Positions 21,308 through 28,844 of a stretch of 64,000 bases of DNA are shown piece after piece. Each line of letters opens with the position of its first letter. Position 1 is the stretch's first letter. The stretch lies in assembly GCA_902514295.1 (NCBI GenBank), contig CABXQE010000003.1:1-64000 (forward strand). Reading direction: 5' to 3'. The translations under genes and the position numbers were made by a program. The stretch is from an uncultured SAR86 cluster bacterium. GTDB lineage: Bacteria > Pseudomonadota > Gammaproteobacteria > Magnimaribacterales > Magnimaribacteraceae. The notes under the pieces were generated by a model. It made no database searches, had not been told where the DNA came from, and worked only from the letters and a program-made list of their open reading frames with translations.

Positions 21308-22285
21308 ATGGAAAGAATTAAGACCCTCTCTTTCTTGTCAGGAATCTTAGGAATAATAGTAGTCGGCTTGGGGGCATGGACCAGGCTAGCAGACGCCGGT
21401 TTGGGTTGTCCTGATTGGCCAGGATGTTATGGGTTTGCGACCATTCCAATGAACCCTGAAGAGATCGAGATTGCTAATGCAAAATTTCCTGAAACACCTT
21501 ATGAAGTTGCCAAAGCCATTCCAGAAGTAGTGCATCGTTATTTTGCAGCCACTTTAGGGTTTTTAATTGTTTGTATTTACGCCTTAACTCTAAAATACAA
21601 GGAAGCTACTCCCAATATCAGGAACCTATCTCTATTTTTAGTGATTTGGGTTATCTTGCAGGGAGCTTTTGGTTATTTAACTGTTAGCCTTAAATTACTT
21701 CCTCAAATTGTAACGACGCATTTAATGGCAGGTTTCCTTACCGCAGGGTTGGTGTGGTTGTTGTATTTTAAGAGCAAGGATTCTTCAACATTGGACCGAG
21801 AGTATTGGAACTTTTCATTACGAACAAAGAATCTATTAAATTTAGGGCTAGTTTTTGTCGCTATTCAGATTTTTTTAGGTGCTTGGACCAGTACCAATTA
21901 CGCATCTTATTCATGCACCGATTTCCCTTTGTGCCAGGGTCAACTTTTACCGGATGCAAACTTTAAAGAAGGCTTTAATTTCTTTCAAAGCATTGGGCCA
22001 AACTATCTGGGCGGGTTGTTGGACCATGAATCTAGATTAGCTATTCATTTATCTCACCGGTTCGGCGCGCTAGTAGTGACTTTATATTTATTGTTCCTTT
22101 CGTATCATTTTATAAGCCAACAAAAGAATAATTTAGCGGCTTGTCTCCTATTAATATTAACTTTGCAGGTTCTTTTAGGAATATCCAATGTAGTTTTTGC
22201 ACTTCCTTTATTGGTGGCTGTAGGTCACAATTTAGGCGGGCTATTACTTATAACCTATTTAGGTGTATTGAGATTTAGAGAATAA
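21308..22285 (+). CDS. ctaA: Heme A synthase (COX15/CtaA)
   Basis: CtaA oxidises the C8 methyl of heme O to the formyl group of heme A. The 325 residues form eight helices in two repeated halves. Conserved His positions appear in EVVHRYFAATLGF, TTHLMAGFLTAGLVWL, IHLSHRFGALVV and VGHNLGGLLLITYLG. The loop GAWTRLADAGLGCPDWPGC carries the conserved Cys pair of COX15. It is two bases after the SCO-like gene and three before cyoE, so heme O and heme A synthesis are coexpressed. Confidence 0.94.
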   Translation: MERIKTLSFLSGILGIIVVGLGAWTRLADAGLGCPDWPGCYGFATIPMNPEEIEIANAKFPETPYEVAKAIPEVVHRYFAATLGFLIVCIYALTLKYKEATPNIRNLSLFLVIWVILQGAFGYLTVSLKLLPQIVTTHLMAGFLTAGLVWLLYFKSKDSSTLDREYWNFSLRTKNLLNLGLVFVAIQIFLGAWTSTNYASYSCTDFPLCQGQLLPDANFKEGFNFFQSIGPNYLGGLLDHESRLAIHLSHRFGALVVTLYLLFLSYHFISQQKNNLAACLLLILTLQVLLGISNVVFALPLLVAVGHNLGGLLLITYLGVLRFRE

Positions 22286-22288
22286 ATT

Positions 22289-23164
22289 ATGCAACAAGTT
22301 ATTTCTTCATGGAGAGGATATCTGGAGCTTACTAAGCCGGGGGTGCAGGCATTGCTTTTTGTTTCATGTATAAGTGGAATGCTTATAGCATCTGATTTTA
22401 AGCCTCCCGTGGAAGTCTTTATTTTTGGTCTTTTGGGAGTAAGTTTTTTAGCTGCTTCTTCTGCAGTAATAAACCATATATTTGATCAGCAGATAGACGC
22501 TAAAATGGCCAGAACCGCTTCTAGGCCAATTGTAGTAGGCGAAATAAGCAACAAACAAGCTACTATATTTTCTATTATTCTCTTCACATTAGGTTCTTGG
22601 ATGCTTCTGTCTTTTGCTAACCCCTTAACTTGGGTATTAACAACTTTAACTTTTATTTTTTACGGTTTTATCTATACAAAATATTTAAAGTTCATGACCA
22701 GCCAAAATATAGTCATAGGAGGGTTGGCGGGTGCTATGCCACCACTTCTAGGCTGGACAGCTGTTTCGAATACAATAGAGCCAAATGCACTTTTATTAGT
22801 ATTAATTGTCATGGTTTGGACGCCTCCTCATTTTTGGGCTTTAGCCGTCCATAGAGTTGAAGATTATTCTGAGGCAGCAGTTCCGATGTTGCCCGTACAA
22901 AAAGGAGTAGATTTTACAAAACAGCATATCCTTTTATACACAGTACTATTATTTGTTTGCACAATGCTTCCTTACGCTGTCAGGATGTTTAATGAAATTT
23001 ACTTAGTTTCGGCAGCTATTTTAGGATCCATTTTTCTTTATTACTCCATAAGGCTATATAGAGATTCAACCAACTCATACGCTATGCCCACGTTTGCTTA
23101 TTCATTAATTTATCTAGCTCTTCTTTTTGTGGCAATGCTTATAGATCATTTTTTGTATTTATGA
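22289..23164 (+). CDS. cyoE: Protoheme IX farnesyltransferase (heme O synthase)
   Basis: This UbiA-family enzyme adds the farnesyl tail to heme B, giving heme O, the substrate of CtaA. The first Asp-rich motif is NHIFDQQIDAKMARTASRPI near residue 60, and the second block is HRVEDYSEAAVPMLP near 188. Nine helices are predicted by hydrophobicity across 291 residues. The stop overlaps the SCO gene start by four bases. Also named ctaB when part of an aa3 operon. Confidence 0.95.
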   Translation: MQQVISSWRGYLELTKPGVQALLFVSCISGMLIASDFKPPVEVFIFGLLGVSFLAASSAVINHIFDQQIDAKMARTASRPIVVGEISNKQATIFSIILFTLGSWMLLSFANPLTWVLTTLTFIFYGFIYTKYLKFMTSQNIVIGGLAGAMPPLLGWTAVSNTIEPNALLLVLIVMVWTPPHFWALAVHRVEDYSEAAVPMLPVQKGVDFTKQHILLYTVLLFVCTMLPYAVRMFNEIYLVSAAILGSIFLYYSIRLYRDSTNSYAMPTFAYSLIYLALLFVAMLIDHFLYL

Positions 23165-23787
23165 ATAAGGGAATATTTTGGACAGTCCTTAGCTGCCTGG
23201 CTTTTATAGCAATTGTATTGTCTTTGTTCATTTCCAGAATGAATACCGCGAGAGAGCTAACCGAACAAGAATACATAGATTTAGGTGCATACTTTATTGA
23301 TCCTCCTCGACAATTATCAGGCTTTCATTTAATTAGCGATCAAAACATGAACTTTGCTATTGATGACTTTAAAGGAAAATGGAATATTCTTTTTTTTGGA
23401 TTTACCTTTTGTCCAGATATATGCCCCCTTACCATGAAGCAACTTTCTAATGTTAGAGAGGAGCTAAAGGATAAAGCTAACAGAATAAATTTCTATCTAG
23501 TTTCAATAGACCCTGACAGGGACAGTCCAGAAAACTTGAGAACGTATCTAGATAATTTTGATCAAGAATTTATAGGTTTAACCGGGGAAATAGATAAGAT
23601 TTATAGATTTAGCACCCAAGTTAACGCCCCATTTTTTCCTGTGGTAAACAGCAATGAAAAGGATTACACAGTGGATCACTCTGGAAGCTTAGTTTTAATA
23701 AACCCAGAAGGTAATTACGCTGGTTTCTTTAGAGCGCCTCATGACCAGAATAAAATCATCAAGGCACTTGATTCCCTATTGAATTAA
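23161..23787 (+). CDS. SCO1/SenC family copper chaperone
   Basis: SCO proteins load copper into the CuA site of subunit II. A membrane anchor (residues 7-24) leads to a thioredoxin fold with the copper-binding FTFCPDICPLTMKQL (CX3C) near residue 75 and the third ligand His in DHSGSLVLINPEG near 170. YLVSIDPDRDSPENLR is a family signature. The 208-residue length is typical. It closes the oxidase locus; the next gene is a small secreted protein of the metal-uptake pair. Confidence 0.94.
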   Translation: MNKGIFWTVLSCLAFIAIVLSLFISRMNTARELTEQEYIDLGAYFIDPPRQLSGFHLISDQNMNFAIDDFKGKWNILFFGFTFCPDICPLTMKQLSNVREELKDKANRINFYLVSIDPDRDSPENLRTYLDNFDQEFIGLTGEIDKIYRFSTQVNAPFFPVVNSNEKDYTVDHSGSLVLINPEGNYAGFFRAPHDQNKIIKALDSLLN

Positions 23788-23803
23788 TTTATGATTCTTA
23801 GCC

Positions 23804-24073
23804 GTGAGACCTAAAAGCAGCAAATTTTTATTATTAATTGCCCTGTTATCAATATCAGGTCTTTCTGCTGATCCTATAGTCCACGCATTCGAAAATGATG
23901 TTGAATATTCAAGTGTCGAATGCCAATTGTGTCAGAATGAAATAACTGACACTTCTGAAATAGTATTCAACGAAATTGCAGCTTCGTTTAAGTCGGCTGT
24001 ATTTCTTTTAGAACAATTAAATCAATCTTTCCCTCTAAAGGGATTCCAAACACGAGCACCTCCTTCATTTTAA
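23804..24073 (+). CDS. Small secreted Cys-motif protein ahead of the TonB receptor
   Basis: The 89-residue product starts at a GTG and has a signal peptide (residues 1-22, ending GLSA). The mature part has one CX2C pair in SVECQLCQN near residue 46, an amphipathic stretch and a C-terminal FQTRAPPSF. I recall small periplasmic proteins of similar build, ending in a RAPP-like motif, encoded beside metal-type TonB receptors, but cannot confirm the family here. It lies 43 bases before the His-rich receptor and probably serves the same metal pathway. Confidence 0.6.
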   Translation: MRPKSSKFLLLIALLSISGLSADPIVHAFENDVEYSSVECQLCQNEITDTSEIVFNEIAASFKSAVFLLEQLNQSFPLKGFQTRAPPSF

Positions 24074-24105
24074 ATTTAAAGCAGTAACTTTTAATTTAAA
24101 TTTTT
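24072..24105 (+). other. AT-rich hairpin before the TonB receptor
   Basis: AAATTTAAAG and CTTTTAATTT pair over about nine of ten positions around the loop CAGTAA, followed by AAATTTTT. It overlaps the stop codon of the small secreted gene. It may be a weak partial terminator that lowers receptor expression, or a chance structure in AT-rich DNA. Confidence 0.3.
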
Positions 24106-24106
24106 A

Positions 24107-24112
24107 AGGAGG
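24107..24112 (+). promoter_or_regulatory. Consensus ribosome binding site of the TonB receptor
   Basis: AGGAGG lies four bases before the ATG at 24117. It is one of the few full Shine-Dalgarno matches in the window, which suggests strong translation of this outer membrane receptor. Confidence 0.8.
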
Positions 24113-24116
24113 AATA

Positions 24117-26306
24117 ATGAAAGTATTCTTTTATGGGCTGATGGCGATCAGCCTCATATCAATAAACGTAAATGCAGAAGAGGTTGAGGAGGTAGTCGTA
24201 ACGGCCTCTTATGTTGATCAAAATATTAGCGAAATAGAAAACCCTTTGCATGTTGTTTCTGGCGAAGATGCTGGAGATGGCTTAACTCAAAGCCTAGGCG
24301 AGTCTTTAAATAGCTTGCTGGGTGTTTCATCTACTGATTACGGTCCAGCCGTTGGACAACCAATAATCAGGGGCATGTCAGGCAATAGAGTTAAAACTCT
24401 AAATAATGGAATGGTAGTTAGAGACGTTTCCGTCATAGGCGCTGACCATATTAATGACGTTGATCTTAATGACATAAAACAAATTGAAGTTGTAAGAGGA
24501 CCGTCTTCTCTACTTTATTCAAATGGAACCATAGGGGGGATTGTTAACATAGTAGACAACACCATCCCTAAGGCTGATATAAAGGACTTAAATCTTAAAT
24601 TAGGATTTGAGAATCAATCTGTAAATGACGGAGATAGTCATAATTTTTCTTTTGCTAATAACTTAGGCGGAATTAATCTAACTTTGGCTTATAAAGATTC
24701 TCAATTTGGAAATTTTGATGTTCCACGTGGTGCTATTATTCATTCAGATGAACATGAAGATGAACATGAAGATGAACATGAAGATGAACATGAAGAAGAT
24801 ATGGGCTTCCTTGCTAATTCTGACTTTGAATCAGAATCTACCAGGATTGGTCTATCAAAAGTATCAGACTGGGGTTACATAGGAGCTTCTTACAGCAACG
24901 TAGAAAGCCTTTACGGGATTCCTTTTCATGGAGAAGGGCACGAAGAACATGAAGAAGAAGGACATGACGAAGAAGAGAATGGGGGTGAAAGAATCTTCTC
25001 CTCTACTGAGTCAGATGTTTTCAACATTGAGGGCTCATTCGCTGTTGATAAAAAATTTATAAAGACTGCTGATTTCTATTTTAGAGATACTGATTATTCA
25101 TTAACTGAACAACATGCAGAAGAGGCTCATGAAGATGAGCACGAAGAAGAGCATGAAGATGAGCACGAAGGTCATTCCGAAGGACCAACTTTATTTAAAA
25201 ATGATGCCAAAGAGTACGGCTTAACCCTTGATCTGGGCAGTAGGGCATTTTCACAAAAAGTGGCAATTAAATCTTCAGACGAAAAGATGTCTATCATAGG
25301 CTCGGAAGCTTTTATGAACCCATCGGATAGTGATGAATTCTCTGTAGGATACTACTTAAGCGCTCCAACAGAATTATTCCACCTAGACTTTGGAATAAGG
25401 CACGACAGAGTATCTAGAAATGGCTCAGTGACACACAGAGAAGAGGACCATCATGACGAGGACGAGCATGAAGACGAGCATGAAGAGGCTGAAATCGATT
25501 ATTTCGATAGGAATATCAATAGCACAAGCTATGCATTTAGTGTTTCAAATGAGTTAAACGATTTTGTCTCAGTAAACTTAGGTTTGTCTTACCTAGAAAG
25601 AGCTCCTTCTAGCGTAGAACTCTTTATGAACGGACCACATTTAGCAACTGGTAGATATGAAGTGGGAAATACCAGCCTAGAGTCAGAAGAGGCAAATAAC
25701 ATTGATCTAACCCTGAGTTATGAAAATAATGGCTTCTTTGGCTCCTTAGCCTTCTTCAGAAATAACATCGATAACTATATTTATTTATTAGATGAAACTG
25801 AAGAAGAGCATGAAGAGCATGAAGAGCACGAAGAGCATCACGAAGACTTAATTCTATCTAACTATCTGCAAAAAGACGCAGAGATGGATGGCTATGAATT
25901 AGAGTTTGGAAGGAATTTTGGATTCTACCAAGGCGAATTATTAGTTTCCTTTGGATTTGATTCAGTGTCTGCTGAGTTTACAGATGGAACCAATATCCCG
26001 AGAATTGCTCCACAAAGAAGTATCTATACGTTGGCATACACAGAGGATGATCTAAAGATCCGATTAAGCTATAAAGACGTTGGTGATCAAGATGATATAG
26101 GGGCAGGAGAAACGGCTACTAAAGGTTATGAAATGTTAGACATGAGAGTAACTAAAATCATCGACACTGGCGATGGAAGTCTTAACCTTTCTGTTTTTGG
26201 AACCAATTTACTCGATGAGGCGGCACGAAATCATACCTCTTTTGTAAAAAATGAAGTTCCTTTAGCGGGCAGGAACTACGGAGTTAAATTCAGTTATAAG
26301 TTTTAG
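24117..26306 (+). CDS. TonB-dependent receptor with five His/Asp/Glu-rich loops (metal type)
   Basis: This outer membrane beta-barrel receptor imports its ligand with TonB energy. A signal peptide (residues 1-20) is followed by the TonB box EEVVVTAS, a plug domain with PIIRGMSGNRVKTLNNG and IEVVRGPSSLLYSNGTIGG, and a barrel ending in FSYKF. Five segments near residues 209-226, 271-290, 333-354, 440-460 and 560-578 are repeats of His with Glu and Asp. Such loops are known in the zinc receptor ZnuD, so a divalent metal, probably zinc, is the likely substrate. Copper or nickel remains possible. No other zinc transporter is in the window. Confidence 0.88.
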   Translation: MKVFFYGLMAISLISINVNAEEVEEVVVTASYVDQNISEIENPLHVVSGEDAGDGLTQSLGESLNSLLGVSSTDYGPAVGQPIIRGMSGNRVKTLNNGMVVRDVSVIGADHINDVDLNDIKQIEVVRGPSSLLYSNGTIGGIVNIVDNTIPKADIKDLNLKLGFENQSVNDGDSHNFSFANNLGGINLTLAYKDSQFGNFDVPRGAIIHSDEHEDEHEDEHEDEHEEDMGFLANSDFESESTRIGLSKVSDWGYIGASYSNVESLYGIPFHGEGHEEHEEEGHDEEENGGERIFSSTESDVFNIEGSFAVDKKFIKTADFYFRDTDYSLTEQHAEEAHEDEHEEEHEDEHEGHSEGPTLFKNDAKEYGLTLDLGSRAFSQKVAIKSSDEKMSIIGSEAFMNPSDSDEFSVGYYLSAPTELFHLDFGIRHDRVSRNGSVTHREEDHHDEDEHEDEHEEAEIDYFDRNINSTSYAFSVSNELNDFVSVNLGLSYLERAPSSVELFMNGPHLATGRYEVGNTSLESEEANNIDLTLSYENNGFFGSLAFFRNNIDNYIYLLDETEEEHEEHEEHEEHHEDLILSNYLQKDAEMDGYELEFGRNFGFYQGELLVSFGFDSVSAEFTDGTNIPRIAPQRSIYTLAYTEDDLKIRLSYKDVGDQDDIGAGETATKGYEMLDMRVTKIIDTGDGSLNLSVFGTNLLDEAARNHTSFVKNEVPLAGRNYGVKFSYKF
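24747..24794 (+). repeat. Four perfect 12-base tandem repeats inside the receptor gene
   Basis: GATGAACATGAA occurs four times in a row without a mismatch and encodes (Asp-Glu-His-Glu)4 in the first metal loop. The unit is a multiple of three, so copy number can change without breaking the frame. Confidence 0.95.
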
Positions 26307-26319
26307 GTTATAGCTGGCA

Positions 26320-26339
26320 TACCTAACTTAGGTTAGGTA
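26320..26339. repeat. Perfect inverted repeat after the TonB receptor
   Basis: TACCTAA and TTAGGTA form a perfect 7-base stem around CTTAGG. It lies 13 bases after the receptor stop and is not followed by a T-run. It may help 3' end stability or be a protein site; its role is unknown. Confidence 0.45.
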
Positions 26340-26380
26340 AGTATTGCTATATCCCATAAGCATTACTGGAAATGGGGGCT

Positions 26381-26407
26381 GGGAAAGGATTCCTAGTCCC
26401 TTTTTTT
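26381..26407 (+). terminator. Rho-independent terminator of the TonB receptor
   Basis: GGGA-A-AGG and CCT-AG-TCCC pair with a small internal bulge and a 3-base loop, followed by seven T residues. It sits between the receptor and the convergent doxX gene. The T-run reaches the doxX stop codon. Confidence 0.6.
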
Positions 26408-26849
26408 ATTTATTACCTTTGATGGCAAAATAGGCGCCAATCAGAATAAGGAATAACTGCTCACTTGCGAATAAAACAGACCCTCTTTCACCAAAGAATA
26501 TTCCCCAATTTGAATGAGCTATTATGATTGCCCAAACCATAATAAAAAGGACAGCTCCCCCAGATAATCTCGTAATTAAGTGACCTGCTTGTTCAGCTCT
26601 ACTAGCTATCAAGCCGCCAACTATTATTCCTATGCCTGCTAACATTTCTCCCCAAGCAACCATATGAGCCATTGCTCCAGCTGCAGGAACTCCTTTTGAC
26701 GCTAGCCATCCTACGAAACCTTCACCGATAGGCATTTTTCCGAAACCGTGTAAGAAAAAAGAAATTCCTAGACCCATTCTTAAGAGCCATTCAGCCAATC
26801 CAGAAATAGGTCTTGCTATATTATCCAGTGTTTCATTAATTTTGTTCAT
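26406..26849 (-). CDS. DoxX family membrane protein
   Basis: The 147-residue protein has four hydrophobic helices and the DoxX signature near its start, LLRMGLGISFFLHGFGKM (about residues 22-39), followed by GEMLAGIGIIVGG. DoxX proteins are small quinone- or thiol-linked membrane proteins of uncertain role. It is three bases after the second BI-1-like gene, so the three membrane proteins probably share a transcript. Substrate and partner cannot be told from sequence. Confidence 0.85.
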   Translation of the reverse strand: MNKINETLDNIARPISGLAEWLLRMGLGISFFLHGFGKMPIGEGFVGWLASKGVPAAGAMAHMVAWGEMLAGIGIIVGGLIASRAEQAGHLITRLSGGAVLFIMVWAIIIAHSNWGIFFGERGSVLFASEQLFLILIGAYFAIKGNK

Positions 26850-26852
26850 GTT

Positions 26853-27692
26853 TTACCCCATTGCTTCTAATAATTCCAATAACAAGTTTATAACATCAAG
26901 ATAGATAGAAAAACCTATATTAAAAGCTGTATTCCAATCGTTTATTCCATTCGCTGATGCTTGTTCTAGTCTGTAAAAATCAAACAATAAATAGCCTATA
27001 AAAATAAAAGAGCCAAAGATACCCATTATTCTTCTAGAAGCGGAGGTGAAATTTATGAATATATTAAGAAGGTTCCAAATTACCAGCATAAACAATGGAA
27101 CGATAAGGATATAGCCTAATGAGGAAAAATCTATGCCACTAAAGATACCAATTATTGCAGTCAAGAAGGTGATGGCTACAGTTAGATTAAGAATCCTTAG
27201 CCCATCATTTTCATCCGTTGAGATCATGATCGCCCCAAGAATCGGCCCAAAGGACATACTGGCAATTGAGAGAACCAGCATTTTAATTAAAATAGGGTAA
27301 TCTGACCCAGCAATAAAAACTGTGGCAAAGAGAGTAATAATCCAGCATAAAGATAAATTAGTAAGTAATTTACTCAAGGGGGGCCTTTTTTCATCCATCT
27401 CTGTTTCAAGTTCTTCCTTGCGCTTTTTATAAGCGGACCTGTCTTTGTAAAAAAGGGCATCTAATTCCACTGTTTCTTTAGTGACCCATTTATCATAGGC
27501 TTGCTCCTCAGGTGAAAATAAATCGAGCTCTCCATTTTTGTTGTATTGCTTCTCAAAAACAGCACCAAAAAAAGGTTCGCCAGCTAAGGTCGCCTTTCTG
27601 GCTCCGCAAATAAAGTAGTAGCAGATCCCAAATACGAGAGATAGTTGGCTGCCAAAAACAACAAAAGTTTTAAAGAATAAAGACGTTTCCAT
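26853..27692 (-). CDS. BI-1-like (TMBIM) membrane protein, copy A
   Basis: The C-terminal half has about six closely spaced helices and ends with DWNTAFNIGFSIYLDVINLLLELL, the diagnostic end of Bax inhibitor-1 family proteins. Bacterial members such as YccA and YbhL are inner membrane proteins, some of them calcium leak channels or FtsH modulators. The first 120 residues differ: one helix, then a charged cytosolic region rich in Glu and Lys (about residues 50-105). It shares the start METSLFFKT and the whole layout with its neighbour copy B. The precise function is unknown. Confidence 0.75.
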   Translation of the reverse strand: METSLFFKTFVVFGSQLSLVFGICYYFICGARKATLAGEPFFGAVFEKQYNKNGELDLFSPEEQAYDKWVTKETVELDALFYKDRSAYKKRKEELETEMDEKRPPLSKLLTNLSLCWIITLFATVFIAGSDYPILIKMLVLSIASMSFGPILGAIMISTDENDGLRILNLTVAITFLTAIIGIFSGIDFSSLGYILIVPLFMLVIWNLLNIFINFTSASRRIMGIFGSFIFIGYLLFDFYRLEQASANGINDWNTAFNIGFSIYLDVINLLLELLEAMG

Positions 27693-27739
27693 GTCTGCTT
27701 ACAAGCATATATAAAATAAACAGCGAAGGAAATCCTTAT

Positions 27740-28504
27740 TTAATTACTCATCGCATCTAAAATTTGCAGTAGAAGATTTATGACATCTAGATAAATCTGA
27801 AAGGCAATATTAAAAGCCGAACTCCAATCATTTACACCGCTTTCATTCGCATCGGCGAGTATAGAGAAATCCGCTAAAAGGAATAATATAAAAAGTAAGA
27901 TTCCGCCAAAGGCAGTCCACCTTATGGTTGTAGATTCAAATTTATAGAATATTCTTGCAATGCTGAAAAGTATTAACAAAACAAGAGGGAGTAATAGGTA
28001 ATCAACCAGCCAACTTACATTAACCCCCAGAACTAAAGTAATAAATGCAATCAGAAAGGTTATGAGAACAGTAAGAAGAATTGCCTTTAGGCCATCATTC
28101 TCATCCATTTGAATCATTATCAGACCAAGCAATGGCCCAAAAGAAAGGGTATGAAAGGTGAACAGAGTTATTTTCACTTCGAAAGATAATTCCGCAAAAA
28201 TAGCCACTGACAGTCCTATAAGGCTTAAATAAAATAAGCTAGTCAAGGTGCCAAATATGGAGTCGTCTACTTCCTCCCCCCTTTCATTGTATTTAATTAC
28301 TCTTTCTTCTTCGGGGACAGGAATATGAAGCAAGTCTAATTTGCCACTTGAATTGTAATGAGCTTCAAAAGTTTCTCCAAAAAACTTGAGCCCATTCAAT
28401 GTCGCTCTTCTTGCCATAAATATAAACAAGTACGCGCCCATAAACACAATACCAAGCTGGCCAACAAGAATGGTCATTGTTTTAAAGAATAAAGACGTTT
28501 CCAT
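27740..28504 (-). CDS. BI-1-like (TMBIM) membrane protein, copy B
   Basis: This 254-residue paralogue of copy A begins METSLFFKT and ends DWSSAFNIAFQIYLDVINLLLQIL, the BI-1 C-terminal signature. FGPLLGLIMIQMDENDGLKA matches FGPILGAIMISTDENDGLRI in copy A. Its charged cytosolic segment (about residues 45-80) is shorter, which accounts for the length difference. The two lie 47 bases apart on the same strand, a tandem duplication that has diverged. The function is inferred only at family level. Confidence 0.75.
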   Translation of the reverse strand: METSLFFKTMTILVGQLGIVFMGAYLFIFMARRATLNGLKFFGETFEAHYNSSGKLDLLHIPVPEEERVIKYNERGEEVDDSIFGTLTSLFYLSLIGLSVAIFAELSFEVKITLFTFHTLSFGPLLGLIMIQMDENDGLKAILLTVLITFLIAFITLVLGVNVSWLVDYLLLPLVLLILFSIARIFYKFESTTIRWTAFGGILLFILFLLADFSILADANESGVNDWSSAFNIAFQIYLDVINLLLQILDAMSN

Positions 28505-28536
28505 ATATCTTCCTTGAAATTGTTCTGTCTTATTTC

Positions 28537-28830
28537 TTAGGTATCAATGATGTCAAAAATCCTTATTGAAGGTGCGTCTTCGCACAAGCCCGCTATGGTC
28601 TCTAAAGTACCATCTTCAGTTCTGAATTTTAAATATGTATCGTAATGCTCTTTTGATTCCCAGGTTTCATTAAAGACCCAGCTATTTCCATCCTCTGTGT
28701 TATAGATCAAGTCAATATGTTCACAGCCATCGAAATCGCGAGTTACTTTAAAAGCTTCTCTGCAGATTTCTGTAAATCCATCCCTCTCACCATCTTTTAA
28801 TTTCCCTTCTACAAAAACATTTACAGTCAT
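28537..28830 (-). CDS. Antibiotic biosynthesis monooxygenase (ABM) fold protein
   Basis: The 97-residue protein fits the dimeric alpha-beta barrel ABM family: MTVNVFVEGKLKDGERDGF, then GCEHIDLIYNTEDGNSWVFNETWESKEHYDTYL. Members include YgiN-type quinol monooxygenases and many proteins of unknown role. It has a ribosome site AAGGAGT before the ATG and follows typA by 14 bases. Despite the family name, no antibiotic pathway is visible. A quinone or small-aromatic substrate is a guess. Confidence 0.75.
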   Translation of the reverse strand: MTVNVFVEGKLKDGERDGFTEICREAFKVTRDFDGCEHIDLIYNTEDGNSWVFNETWESKEHYDTYLKFRTEDGTLETIAGLCEDAPSIRIFDIIDT

Positions 28831-28844
28831 AAGAAATACTCCTT

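Noticed and set aside
24747-24794. Short tandem repeats that could look like a CRISPR array
   Set aside because: The units are contiguous 12-mers without spacers and lie in frame inside the receptor gene.
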